Assembly (NCBI RefSeq): GCF_016907435.1
Contig: NZ_JAFBBZ010000001.1
Coordinates: 3,782,001 to 3,846,000 of the forward strand
Reading direction: 5' to 3'
Source of the DNA: Nocardioides salarius
GTDB lineage: Bacteria; Actinomycetota; Actinomycetes; Propionibacteriales; Nocardioidaceae
DNA length: 64,000 nt
Translations under genes and position numbers: made by a program
Notes under the pieces: generated by a model
Databases searched by the model: none
What the model saw: the letters and a program-made list of their open reading frames with translations, nothing else
What the model was told of the DNA's origin: nothing
Part shown: piece by piece, positions 33,211 to 40,960 of the stretch
Layout: each line of letters starts with the position of its first letter
Numbering within the stretch: the stretch's first letter is position 1

Positions 33211-34425
33211 ATGCCCCGCACCGCTGAGCGGGCCGTCGATCGGCCCGATACGACCCTGCTGCGTGCCCGCAACGCGGTGGCGCTGACCTTCGTGCTCAAC
33301 GGGCTGGTCTTCGCCTCCCTCGTCTCCCGGCTGCCCGACGTGCGCGAGCGGCTGGCCCTGAGCAACGGCTCGCTGGGGCTGCTGCTGCTCGCCGTCGCGG
33401 CGGGCTCGCTGGTGGCCCTGCCCAGCACCGGCCACGTGATCAACCGGATCGGCGGCGGTGCCACCGTGCGGCTGGGGGCCGGGCTCGACACGTGCGGGCT
33501 GGGCCTGGCAGCGCTCGGGGTGAGCACCGGGTCGGTCCCGGTCACCGCGGCGGGGCTGCTGGTGCACGGCACCGGCACCGGCGTGTGGGACGTGGCCATG
33601 AACGTCGAGGCCGCCGAGGTGGAGCGGGGCCTGGCCCGCACGATCATGCCGCGCTTCCACGCCGGCTGGAGCCTGGGCTCGATGATCGGCGCGGGCCTGG
33701 GGGTGCTGGTCGTGGCCCTGGACGTGCCGCTGCTCGTCCACCTGACCGGCGTCGCCGGCCTCGCCTGGGCGCTGGCCTGGGGGAGCGCCGCGCGCTTCGC
33801 CCCCGCCCGCCCGGCGGCCGGTGGCCACGACCCGGCGCCCGGAGCCCCGGCGCGCCGTTCGGCGTGGACCGAGCCGCGCACCCTGGCGATCGGCCTGATG
33901 GTGCTCTGCTTCGCGATGGTCGAGGGCACCGCCAACGACTGGCTCTCGCTGGCCCTCATCGACGGCTACGGGGTCGAGACGTGGGTCGGGGTGTCCGGGT
34001 TCGCGCTCTTCGTGGTGGCGATGACCACCGGTCGCCTGCTGGGCCCGCTGCTGCTGGACCGCTGGGGCCGCTCCCCGGTGCTGCTGGGCTGCGCCGCCCT
34101 GGCGGGCGCCGGGACCCTGGCCACGGTGCTGGGCGGCTCGCCCGTCGTGGTCGCCGCCGGCATCCTGGCCTGGGGGCTGGGCGCCTCGCTGGGCTTCCCG
34201 GTCGGGATGAGCGCAGCCGCCGACGACCCGCAGGGCGCCGCGCTGCGCGTCTCGGTGGTCTCGACGATCGGGTACGGCGCGTTCCTCGCCGGCCCGCCGC
34301 TGCTGGGTCGGCTCGCCGACCGGGTCGGGACCCTCGAGGTGCTGCTGGTCGTCGCCGTGCTCATGCTCCCCGCGGCGCTCAGCGTCGGCGCCACGCGGGA
34401 CCGCACGGCCGGCGTGGCGTCCTAG
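33211..34425 (+). CDS. MFS transporter
   Basis: A 404-residue major-facilitator protein with 12 predicted membrane helices. The substrate is unknown. Overall it resembles the bacterial MFS group with the N-terminal pattern FVLNGLVFASLVSRLPDVRERL, often fucose-permease-like or drug-exporter-like. The ATG follows GGCGG; a perfect palindrome just upstream suggests repressor control, but no regulator gene is adjacent. Its stop overlaps the end of the convergent DUF4240 gene by four bases. Confidence 0.85.
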   Translation: MPRTAERAVDRPDTTLLRARNAVALTFVLNGLVFASLVSRLPDVRERLALSNGSLGLLLLAVAAGSLVALPSTGHVINRIGGGATVRLGAGLDTCGLGLAALGVSTGSVPVTAAGLLVHGTGTGVWDVAMNVEAAEVERGLARTIMPRFHAGWSLGSMIGAGLGVLVVALDVPLLVHLTGVAGLAWALAWGSAARFAPARPAAGGHDPAPGAPARRSAWTEPRTLAIGLMVLCFAMVEGTANDWLSLALIDGYGVETWVGVSGFALFVVAMTTGRLLGPLLLDRWGRSPVLLGCAALAGAGTLATVLGGSPVVVAAGILAWGLGASLGFPVGMSAAADDPQGAALRVSVVSTIGYGAFLAGPPLLGRLADRVGTLEVLLVVAVLMLPAALSVGATRDRTAGVAS

Positions 34426-35177
34426 TCCTCGGTCAACGAGACGAGCATGGTGACCACGGCCTCCACGTAGGCCTCGGCGCGGTGGGGGTCGGCGGTCATC
34501 GCCTCGACCGGGACGACGAGCACGACGTGCTCGGCGGCGTCGGCGTCGGGGAAGGCGCTCAGCGTCGCCTCGTCGGTGTCGCGCACCACGACGTGCAGCT
34601 CGAGGCCGGCCACGGCGGCTCGACGGTGGTGGAACTCGGGGTCCTCGGCGAGGCGCTGCAGCGCCTCGTGCCAGTGCGGGTCGTCGGCGGGGACGCGTCC
34701 GAAGGCGGGGTCGTCGCCGAGGACCCCGTCGATCTCGGCGACCTCCTCGCCCCAGCTGGTGAGCACCCCGTCCGGCACCTGCACCGAGCGCCACTGCAGG
34801 TGGACGCCCAGCTGCTCGGCGAGGTCGCCGACGCCGTCGTGGGGCTCCTCCTCCGCGACGAGCCCGGCCACCAGGAGCCTCTCGGCCTCCTCCCAGCGCC
34901 ACCGGCCGGGGTCGAGGGGGGTGTCGAGGGCGAGCTCGCGCTCGTAGGTGTCGCGCCCCGCGGCGACCACGGCCGCCGCGAGGTGCTCGGCGGTGTCGCC
35001 GGCGTGCGAGCCCGGCACCTCCCGTCGCGCCAGCAACCGGTCGACGTGGTCCTGCACCGCGTCGGCGAAGGTCTCGTGCTCACCGGGCGCCAGGGCCGCC
35101 TCCAGCCGGGGGACGGTCTCCTCGTCGGCGGTGCCGGCGAGCAGCTCGACGAGGCGCCAGAACCGGTCAGGGGTCAC
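34422..35177 (-). CDS. DUF4240-like protein
   Basis: A 251-residue acidic soluble protein beginning MTPDRFWRLVELL, which suits the DUF4240 domain; the rest (about 90-250) is unassigned and rich in Ala, Glu and Asp. No signal or membrane segment. The GTG start lies nine bases after the adenosyltransferase stop, so it is probably the second gene of that transcript. Function unknown. Confidence 0.6.
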   Translation of the reverse strand: MTPDRFWRLVELLAGTADEETVPRLEAALAPGEHETFADAVQDHVDRLLARREVPGSHAGDTAEHLAAAVVAAGRDTYERELALDTPLDPGRWRWEEAERLLVAGLVAEEEPHDGVGDLAEQLGVHLQWRSVQVPDGVLTSWGEEVAEIDGVLGDDPAFGRVPADDPHWHEALQRLAEDPEFHHRRAAVAGLELHVVVRDTDEATLSAFPDADAAEHVVLVVPVEAMTADPHRAEAYVEAVVTMLVSLTED

Positions 35178-35186
35178 GACGTCGCC

Positions 35187-35759
35187 TCAGCGCTCGCCGC
35201 CGGGCACCCACAGCACGTCGCCGCGCTCTCGGTTGGCGTGGCGGGCCAGGATGAAGACCAGGTCGGAGAGCCGGTTGAGGTAGGTGATGGCCAGCGGGTT
35301 CATGCTCTCGCCGTGCTCGGCGTGCGCCGCCCAGGCCGAGCGCTCCGCGCGGCGTACGACCGTGCGCGCGACGTGCAGGTGGGCGCCGCCGACGGTGCCG
35401 CCGGAGAGGATGAAGGAGCGCAGCTTCTCCAGCGGCTCGTTGTAGTGGTCGCACCAGCCCTCGAGCCGGTCGACGTAGTCCTGGGTGATGCGCAGCGGCG
35501 GGTACTCCGGCTCGGCGACCACCGGGGTGCAGAAGTCGGCCCCGACGTCGAAGAGGTCGTTCTGCACGTGCACGAGCAGCTGCACGACGTCGTCCTCGAG
35601 GCCGCCCTGGGCCACGGCCAGGCCCAGGTGGGCGTTGGCCTCGTCGACGTCGGCGTAGGCCTGCAACCGGGTGTCGGTCTTCGTCGTGACGCTCATGTCG
35701 CCGAGCCGGGTCTCGCCGGCGTCGCCGGTGCGGGTGTAGATGCGCGTCAGGTTGACCAT
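35187..35759 (-). CDS. Cob(I)alamin adenosyltransferase, PduO type
   Basis: A 190-residue ATR enzyme that transfers the adenosyl group of ATP to cob(I)alamin to make adenosylcobalamin. PduO-type motifs: N-terminal TRTGDAGETRLGD (ATP binding), the middle SFILSGGTVGGAHLHVARTVVRRAER with the ATP-binding Arg residues, and NRLSDLVFILAR. The ATG is six bases after a minus-strand TACCCT (35766-35771), indicating a leaderless mRNA. The adenosylcobalamin-dependent mutase gene lies 1.1 kb away on the other strand and is the likely user of its product. Confidence 0.92.
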   Translation of the reverse strand: MVNLTRIYTRTGDAGETRLGDMSVTTKTDTRLQAYADVDEANAHLGLAVAQGGLEDDVVQLLVHVQNDLFDVGADFCTPVVAEPEYPPLRITQDYVDRLEGWCDHYNEPLEKLRSFILSGGTVGGAHLHVARTVVRRAERSAWAAHAEHGESMNPLAITYLNRLSDLVFILARHANRERGDVLWVPGGER

Positions 35760-35765
35760 GGCTGA

Positions 35766-35771
35766 AGGGTA
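35766..35771 (-). promoter_or_regulatory. -10 element (TACCCT) of the adenosyltransferase gene
   Basis: Minus-strand TACCCT six bases before the ATG at 35759, implying a leaderless mRNA. Confidence 0.45.
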
Positions 35772-35805
35772 GCCACGGGTGGGTGCAGCGCCTCCGGGGC
35801 GTGCG

Positions 35806-35811
35806 TAGGTT
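35806..35811 (+). promoter_or_regulatory. -10 element (TAGGTT) of the membrane protein gene
   Basis: TAGGTT six bases before the ATG at 35818, divergent from the adenosyltransferase promoter 35 bases away. Confidence 0.45.
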
Positions 35812-35817
35812 CGGCGC

Positions 35818-36456
35818 ATGGCACGCCGACTCCTCTGGCCGCTGGCGCTGGCACTGCCGGGCCTGACCCTGGCCGCCGCCGGCCTGTTCCACCCCCACGG
35901 GCTCTCGTACGACACCGCGTGGCGGTGGTTCGCGCTGCACGTGCCGGGCCTGCTGGTCTTCCCGCTGGTCGGCGTGGCCCTGGCGGTGCTGGTGCGGGGG
36001 CGCACCGATGCGGTCGCCTGGGTGGTGCGCCTGTCGGCCTACGTCTACGCCACGTTCTACACCGCGCTCGACGTGGTGAGCGGCATCGGCGCCGGCTGGG
36101 TGACCCACCAGCTCGGGCCGGGCGTGGAGCGACCGGCCGCGGTCAGCCAGATGTTCCGCATCGGCACGCCGTTGGGCGAGGTCGGCTCGTGGGCGCTGCT
36201 GGTCTGCGTGGGGGTGCTGGTCGTCGACCAGGTCGTGCGCCTGCGCGCTCCCGTGCTGGTCGGCCTGGTCGGGATGGTGCTGCTGGCGGGGGCCTGGCTG
36301 GTGCACGTCGGGCACATCTTCGCGCCCGAGGGGGTGGCCGGGATGGCCCTGCTGGGGCTCGGCACGGGTGCGCTCGCGCTGGTCGGTCGCGACACGGAGC
36401 AGAAAAGTGGCCGCACGGTGCAACCATCCGGGCCGCCGACACGTCAAGGTGTGTGA
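35818..36456 (+). CDS. Polytopic membrane protein of unknown function
   Basis: A 212-residue protein with about six predicted membrane helices (about 7-25, 38-58, 68-92, 117-137, 144-164, 170-188) and a polar tail. HPHGLSYDTAWRWFALH near the start may form a His-rich outer loop. I do not assign a family. The mRNA appears leaderless. Confidence 0.65.
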   Translation: MARRLLWPLALALPGLTLAAAGLFHPHGLSYDTAWRWFALHVPGLLVFPLVGVALAVLVRGRTDAVAWVVRLSAYVYATFYTALDVVSGIGAGWVTHQLGPGVERPAAVSQMFRIGTPLGEVGSWALLVCVGVLVVDQVVRLRAPVLVGLVGMVLLAGAWLVHVGHIFAPEGVAGMALLGLGTGALALVGRDTEQKSGRTVQPSGPPTRQGV

Positions 36457-36515
36457 GGACGACCACGCCGAGTCGCGTTCCACCGGGGGAGCGGGGCCAG
36501 CGGGCGGGAGGGCAC

Positions 36516-36824
36516 ATGCGGATCAGCAGGGACGGAGCCACGCTGCGGCTCGAGGGCGACCTCGACGTGCGCAGCACCACCGAGGTGCGTGCCGCGGTCT
36601 ACGACCACCTGGCCCGCCACGGGCACGTCGTGGTCGACCTCTCCGCGGTCTCGGGCGCCGACGTCACGGCCCTGCGGGTGCTGGCCGTGGCCAGCAGGGC
36701 GGCCGACCTGCGCGGGGGGCACCTGACCCTGCGCGGCTGCGGCCCGGCGGTGCGTCGGCTGCTGCACCTCTCGCACCTGATCCGGGTCGTCGACGTCGAC
36801 CGCGCGGCCCTGGGTGTCGGATAA
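36516..36824 (+). CDS. STAS-domain protein (anti-sigma-factor antagonist-like)
   Basis: A 102-residue single STAS domain, the fold of SpoIIAA/RsbV-type antagonists. The core VVDLSAVSGADVTALRVLAVA aligns with the family DLSxVxxxDSSGLxxL, but the usual phosphorylatable Ser is not in place: the segment reads ADVTAL, with Val and Thr where family members have Ser-Ser. It may therefore not be switched by a kinase in the usual way, or may use the Thr. GGGAGG precedes the ATG by four bases. No anti-sigma factor gene is adjacent. Confidence 0.75.
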   Translation: MRISRDGATLRLEGDLDVRSTTEVRAAVYDHLARHGHVVVDLSAVSGADVTALRVLAVASRAADLRGGHLTLRGCGPAVRRLLHLSHLIRVVDVDRAALGVG

Positions 36825-36840
36825 GCCACACCCGAGCCGG

Positions 36841-36869
36841 TTACCAGCGCGTAGATCCCGTTCTACCCT
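36841..36869 (+). promoter_or_regulatory. Promoter of the ethylmalonyl-CoA mutase gene with operator-like TTAC-N6-GTAG
   Basis: TTACCA (36841-36846), 17-base spacer, TACCCT (36864-36869), six bases before the ATG, so leaderless. The inverted element TTAC-CAGCGC-GTAG (36841-36854) overlaps the -35 and resembles sites before ccr and the hydroxybutyryl-CoA dehydrogenase gene. Confidence 0.5.
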
Positions 36870-36875
36870 CTGTCC

Positions 36876-38903
36876 ATGACGGAGAAGGACCGACCCCTGC
36901 TCGCGCGTCCTGAGAAGGACCGCCCCTGGGTGATGCGCACGTACGCCGGCCACTCGACCGCGCAGGCGTCGAACGAGCTGTACCGCAACAACCTGTCCAA
37001 GGGACAGACCGGGTTGTCGGTGGCCTTCGACCTGCCGACCCAGACCGGCTACGACCCGGACTCGGTGATGTCGACCGGCGAGGTCGGCAAGGTCGGGGTG
37101 CCGGTGCCGCACCTGGGCGAGATGCGCCACCTCTTCGCCGACATCCCCCTGACGTCGATGAACACGTCGATGACCATCAACGCCACCGCGATGTGGCTGC
37201 TGGCGATGTACCAGGTGGTGGCCGAGGAGCAGAACCCCGACCTGACGCCCGAGGAGGTCGCCGCCCAGCTGGCCGGGACCACCCAGAACGACATCATCAA
37301 GGAGTACCTCTCCCGGGGCACCTACGTGTTCCCGCCCGAGCACTCCCTGCGCCTGATCAGCGACATGATCGCCTACACCGTCCACCAGATCCCGAAGTGG
37401 AACCCGATCAACATCTGCAGCTACCACCTGCAGGAGGCCGGGGCCACGCCCACCCAGGAGCTGGCCTACGCGCTGTGCACCGCGATCGCGGTGCTCGACC
37501 AGGTCAAGGAGTCCGGCCAGGTCGCCGACGAGGACTTCGAGAAGGTCGTGGGCCGGATCAGCTTCTTCGTCAACGCCGGGGTGCGCTTCATCGAGGAGAC
37601 GTGCAAGATGCGCGCCTTCGTCGAGCTGTGGGACGAGATCACCCGCGAGCGCTACGGCGTGCAGGACCCCAAGATGCGCCGCTTCCGCTACGGCGTGCAG
37701 GTCAACTCGCTCGGCCTGACCGAGGCCCAGCCCGAGAACAACGTGCAGCGCATCGTGCTCGAGATGCTCGGGGTCACGCTCTCCAAGAACGCGCGCGCCC
37801 GCGCCGTGCAGCTGCCGGCCTGGAACGAGGCCCTCGGGCTGCCGCGCCCGTGGGACCAGCAGTGGTCGCTGCGGCTGCAGCAGGTCCTGGCCTTCGAGTC
37901 CGACCTGCTCGAGTACGACGACATCTTCGACGGCTCGACCGTCATCGAGGCCAAGGTCGCCGAGCTGGTCGCCGGCGCCAAGGCCGAGATCGACCGGGTG
38001 CAGGCGATGGGTGGCGCGATCGCCGCGGTCGAGTCCGGCTACATGAAGGAGGAGCTGGTCTCGGCGCACGCCGCCCGCCGCGCGCGCATCGAGGAGGGCC
38101 AGGAGGTCATCGTCGGTGTCAACCGCTACGAGACCACCGAGCCGTCGCCGCTGACCTCCGACCTCGACGGGGCGATCATGACCGCCGACCCCCGCGCCGA
38201 GCAGTCGGCGCGTGACTCGGTCGAGGCCTGGAAGGCCCAGCGCGACGAGCAGGAGGTCGCCGCAGCCCTGGCCGCGCTGGCCGAGGCCGCCCAGGGCGAC
38301 GAGAACCTGATGGGGCCCACCCTGGCCGCCGCCCGCGCGGGGGCGACCACCGGTGAGTGGGCCGGCACGCTGCGCGAGGTGTTCGGCGAGTTCCGGGCCC
38401 CGACCGGCGTCTCCGGCGCCGTGGGCGTGGCCGAGGCCGGCACCGAGCTGACCGCCGTGCGGGAGCGTGTGCGGGCCACCGGCGACGAGCTCGGCGGCCG
38501 GCTGCGCCTGCTGGTCGGCAAGCCGGGCCTCGACGGCCACTCCAACGGCGCCGAGCAGGTCGCCGTGCGCGCCCGCGACGCCGGCTTCGAGGTCGTCTAC
38601 CAGGGCATCCGCCTGACCCCGCAGCAGATCGTCTCCGCGGCCGTGGCCGAGGACGTGCACTGCGTGGGGCTCTCGATCCTGTCGGGCTCGCACATGGAGC
38701 TGGTGCCCGCCATCCTGGCGGGGCTGCGCGAGGCCGGCGCCGGGGACATCCCGGTCATCGTCGGCGGGATCATCCCCGACTCCGACGCCCGCCGGCTCGC
38801 CGAGCTGGGTGTCGGCGCGGTCTACACGCCCAAGGACTTCGGGCTGACCGAGATCATGGGCGGCATCGTCGACGTCATCCGCGCGGCCAACGACCTGGAC
38901 TGA
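36876..38903 (+). CDS. meaA: Ethylmalonyl-CoA mutase (MeaA/Ecm-type)
   Basis: A 675-residue adenosylcobalamin-dependent mutase converting (2R)-ethylmalonyl-CoA to (2S)-methylsuccinyl-CoA. The N-terminal substrate barrel (about 15-530) starts DRPWVMRTYAGHSTAQASNE, the pattern I associate with MeaA/Ecm rather than MutB. The C-terminal B12 domain (about 545-675) carries DGHSNG (DxHxxG base-off motif), GLSILSGSH and the GG loop VIVGGIIP. The barrel and B12 domain are in one chain, as usual for Ecm. The substrate call rests on family resemblance and on ccr, epimerase and meaB in the same window; a methylmalonyl- or isobutyryl-CoA mutase is the alternative. Confidence 0.88.
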   Translation: MTEKDRPLLARPEKDRPWVMRTYAGHSTAQASNELYRNNLSKGQTGLSVAFDLPTQTGYDPDSVMSTGEVGKVGVPVPHLGEMRHLFADIPLTSMNTSMTINATAMWLLAMYQVVAEEQNPDLTPEEVAAQLAGTTQNDIIKEYLSRGTYVFPPEHSLRLISDMIAYTVHQIPKWNPINICSYHLQEAGATPTQELAYALCTAIAVLDQVKESGQVADEDFEKVVGRISFFVNAGVRFIEETCKMRAFVELWDEITRERYGVQDPKMRRFRYGVQVNSLGLTEAQPENNVQRIVLEMLGVTLSKNARARAVQLPAWNEALGLPRPWDQQWSLRLQQVLAFESDLLEYDDIFDGSTVIEAKVAELVAGAKAEIDRVQAMGGAIAAVESGYMKEELVSAHAARRARIEEGQEVIVGVNRYETTEPSPLTSDLDGAIMTADPRAEQSARDSVEAWKAQRDEQEVAAALAALAEAAQGDENLMGPTLAAARAGATTGEWAGTLREVFGEFRAPTGVSGAVGVAEAGTELTAVRERVRATGDELGGRLRLLVGKPGLDGHSNGAEQVAVRARDAGFEVVYQGIRLTPQQIVSAAVAEDVHCVGLSILSGSHMELVPAILAGLREAGAGDIPVIVGGIIPDSDARRLAELGVGAVYTPKDFGLTEIMGGIVDVIRAANDLD

Positions 38904-38915
38904 CGCGGTGGAACG

Positions 38916-38934
38916 GCAGGTAAGCCTCACCTAA
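38916..38934. promoter_or_regulatory. IdeR/DtxR-type iron box
   Basis: The 19-mer GCAGGTAAGCCTCACCTAA matches the DtxR/IdeR consensus TTAGGTTAGSCTAACCTAA at 15 of 19 positions, including both AGG/CCT half-site cores. It lies just before a -10 element (TACCGT, 38943-38948) and so covers the -35 region of the mini-protein/ferritin transcript. Confidence 0.75.
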
Positions 38935-38942
38935 CCCCGTGC

Positions 38943-38948
38943 TACCGT
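38943..38948 (+). promoter_or_regulatory. -10 element (TACCGT) of the mini-protein/ferritin transcript
   Basis: TACCGT ends seven bases before the ATG at 38956, a leaderless arrangement. This argues for that ATG over the GTG at 38947, which lies inside the -10. Confidence 0.5.
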
Positions 38949-38955
38949 GAGCGGC

Positions 38956-39186
38956 ATGGGCAAGGGCAAGGGCGCCAAGCACGGCTCCAAGAAGAGCGGC
39001 AAGGGCTCGACGGTGGTCAAGCTGCCGAAGACCGAGTGCTGCGAGTCGCGCAGCAAGTGCGGTCGCTGTCCCCTGCGGATGCTCAAGGAGGGCACCCTGC
39101 CCTCCGGCTACACCGTCAAGAAGCGCAAGCTCGTGCGCCTCGACGGCTCGAAGGTGACCAAGAAGCAGCTGGCCGCCTCGGCCTGA
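38956..39186 (+). CDS. Small basic four-cysteine protein before ferritin
   Basis: A 76-residue protein. The N-terminus is Lys/Gly-rich (GKGKGAKHGSKKSGKG). A cysteine cluster CCESRSKCGRCP follows (C-C-x5-C-x2-C), then a basic segment ending KKQLAASA. Four close cysteines could bind zinc, iron or an Fe-S cluster. The CGRC pair recalls the CGKC of bacterioferritin-associated ferredoxin, though the rest does not align. Similar Cys-cluster mini-proteins occur in other actinobacteria without a known function. It is controlled by an IdeR-like box and lies 35 bases before ferritin, so an iron-related role is plausible. Confidence 0.8.
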   Translation: MGKGKGAKHGSKKSGKGSTVVKLPKTECCESRSKCGRCPLRMLKEGTLPSGYTVKKRKLVRLDGSKVTKKQLAASA

Positions 39187-39221
39187 GGGCCACCAGCCCC
39201 GCCAGACCACCGGAGGAACCC

Positions 39222-39746
39222 GTGCCCGCACCGCGCTTCGTCGAGCAGCTCAACGCCCAGATCGGCAACGAGCTGGCCGCGCACCAGCAGTACCTGGCCT
39301 GCGCCGTTCACTACGACGCCGAGACGATGCCGCAGATGGCGGCGTTCTTCTACGCCCAGGCGCTCGAGGAGCGCGACCACGCCATGATGATGGTGCAGTA
39401 CCTGCTCGACACCGACTCGGCCGTGGTGATCCCCGGGGTCCCCGCGCCGCTCTCCTCCTTCGACGACGTCGTGGGCCCGGTCGCCCTGGCCCTGGAGCAG
39501 GAGCGCCAGGTCGCCGAGCAGATCTACGACCTGGTGCGTACCGCCCGCGAGGAGCAGGACTTCGCCTCCGAGCAGTTCCTGCAGTGGTTCATCAAGGAGC
39601 AGGTCGAGGAGATCGCCACGATGTCGGACCTGCTGGCCGTGGTGCGCCGCAACCTCGACGACGTCGAGGACATCGAGGAGTACGTCGCGCGCGAGCAGGA
39701 CTCCGGGCTCGACGACCCGACCGCACCCCGGGTCGCCGGCGCGTAG
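39222..39746 (+). CDS. Ferritin (non-haem, FtnA/BfrB type)
   Basis: A 174-residue four-helix-bundle iron-storage protein that oxidises Fe(II) and stores ferric mineral in a 24-mer. Ferroxidase-type residues are visible: Glu in QIGNELAAHQQYL, Glu and His in EERDHAMMMVQYL, and Glu in FLQWFIKEQVEE. The GTG at 39222 has a strong GGAGG site (39212-39216) and gives a standard ferritin N-terminus (PAPRFVEQLNAQIGNEL). It probably shares a transcript with the upstream Cys-rich mini-protein. Confidence 0.93.
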   Translation: MPAPRFVEQLNAQIGNELAAHQQYLACAVHYDAETMPQMAAFFYAQALEERDHAMMMVQYLLDTDSAVVIPGVPAPLSSFDDVVGPVALALEQERQVAEQIYDLVRTAREEQDFASEQFLQWFIKEQVEEIATMSDLLAVVRRNLDDVEDIEEYVAREQDSGLDDPTAPRVAGA

Positions 39747-39777
39747 GCGCGGACCCGGCCGTCCCCGTCCGGAGTGC

Positions 39778-40848
39778 CTAGCCGCGCTCGCCGAGCGCGG
39801 CCAGGAAGGCCAGCACCTCGCGACGCACCTGCGGGGCCCGGCGCTCGAGGGGGAGCGCGCTGGCCGTGCCGCGGAAGGTGCGGGTGCGCACGGACTCGCT
39901 GGAGCGGAAGCGACCGGCCTGCTGCTCGGCGGCGCCCGCGCGGGTGCGCGCGTCCTGGTCGCCGTACAGCAGCAGGGCCGGGGCCTCGATGTCGCCGGTG
40001 CCCAGGGTCAGGGCCGTCACCATGCTGGCGAGGCTCAGCACGTCGCCGCACGGCACGTCGTTGCGCAGTCGGGCGGCGCGGCGCTGCACCTGCGCGGGGG
40101 CGGAGCCGAAGAGGAGCGAGCGGAAGTCGGCGCGGCTCTCCCCGTAGCGGGCGTAGTCGGCGCTCAGGCAGGTGGTGCCCTGGCGGGCGGACTCGGCGAG
40201 CGCACGCTGCGAGAACTGGTTGTCGGTCCACGACATCAGGACCAGCCCCTCGACGTCGTCGAAGGTGGAGGCCTCGAGCTGGGCGACGGCGGCGCCGGTG
40301 CCGTGCCCGTGGACGACCACGTGGCCGGCGTGCGGGGTCGTGGTCCCGACGTCACCGGTGAAGCGGTACTGGCCCGACCTCAGGTGCTGGACCACCTGGT
40401 GCAGCATCGTGGCCTGGGCGCCCAGGCAGGTGTCGCGCCCCGAGCCCAGCCGGTTCTCGTCGTAGCCGAGCCGGGTGAGCACCAGCGAGGTCTCGCCGCG
40501 GCGGGCCAGCTGGCGGGCGTAGTCGTAGCGGCGCGGCGAGCCCGCGCCCCAGAACCAGCCGCCGGTGCCGGCGTCGTGGACGAGCAGGTTGATGCGCCGC
40601 GCGCCGGCCCGGCCCAGCACCTGCTGGCGCGGGCCGACGAGCCGGGCGCGCACGACGTAGTCCTCGCCGTCGGGCAGGCAGAGCAGGTCGGTGTCGTTGG
40701 TGTTGACCAGGTCGAAGGCCACCTCGCGCGAGATCACCGTGGGCCGGGCGCCTTCGGCGCTGGCCTGGCCGGCCAGGGCCCCGAGCAGGGCGCCGCTGAG
40801 CGCTCCCACGACGAGACCGACGAGAAGGGTGCGCAGGGTCCGGGTCAT
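39778..40848 (-). CDS. Secreted alpha/beta-hydrolase-like protein lacking the serine nucleophile
   Basis: A 356-residue exported protein. The signal peptide is about 1-32 (hydrophobic LLVGLVVGALSGALLGALAG, cleavage after QASA). The alpha/beta-hydrolase fold is suggested by HVVVHGHGTGAAVA at the nucleophile elbow (about 185), by LLYGDQDARTRAG (acid turn, about 295) and by overall length. The elbow reads GHGTG rather than GxSxG, so the catalytic serine is replaced by glycine. It may be a non-catalytic binder or use a different mechanism. It is divergent from the D-amino-acid oxidase gene. Confidence 0.7.
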   Translation of the reverse strand: MTRTLRTLLVGLVVGALSGALLGALAGQASAEGARPTVISREVAFDLVNTNDTDLLCLPDGEDYVVRARLVGPRQQVLGRAGARRINLLVHDAGTGGWFWGAGSPRRYDYARQLARRGETSLVLTRLGYDENRLGSGRDTCLGAQATMLHQVVQHLRSGQYRFTGDVGTTTPHAGHVVVHGHGTGAAVAQLEASTFDDVEGLVLMSWTDNQFSQRALAESARQGTTCLSADYARYGESRADFRSLLFGSAPAQVQRRAARLRNDVPCGDVLSLASMVTALTLGTGDIEAPALLLYGDQDARTRAGAAEQQAGRFRSSESVRTRTFRGTASALPLERRAPQVRREVLAFLAALGERG

Positions 40849-40850
40849 GG

Positions 40851-40869
40851 TGTTGAACGTATGTCAACA
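40851..40869. promoter_or_regulatory. Inverted repeat TGTTGA-N7-TCAACA before the secreted hydrolase
   Basis: Six-base arms 40851-40856 and 40864-40869 are separated by seven bases, just upstream of the minus-strand start at 40848. It is a candidate repressor site. Confidence 0.4.
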
Positions 40870-40960
40870 AGGCCCGCGTTCACAGACCGTCGGTATGTGA
40901 CGTGTGTGACGTCCGTCGAGGCGGCTGCGGCGCGACGGGCGCGGTGCCAGACTCTGGGCC

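Noticed and set aside
36457..36875. Possible cobalamin riboswitch before the B12-dependent mutase
   Set aside because: No B12-box sequence was found. The promoter is leaderless, leaving no room for a riboswitch.
38947..38955. GTG start at 38947 for the Cys-rich mini-protein
   Set aside because: It lies within the likely -10 element; the ATG at 38956 suits a leaderless mRNA.
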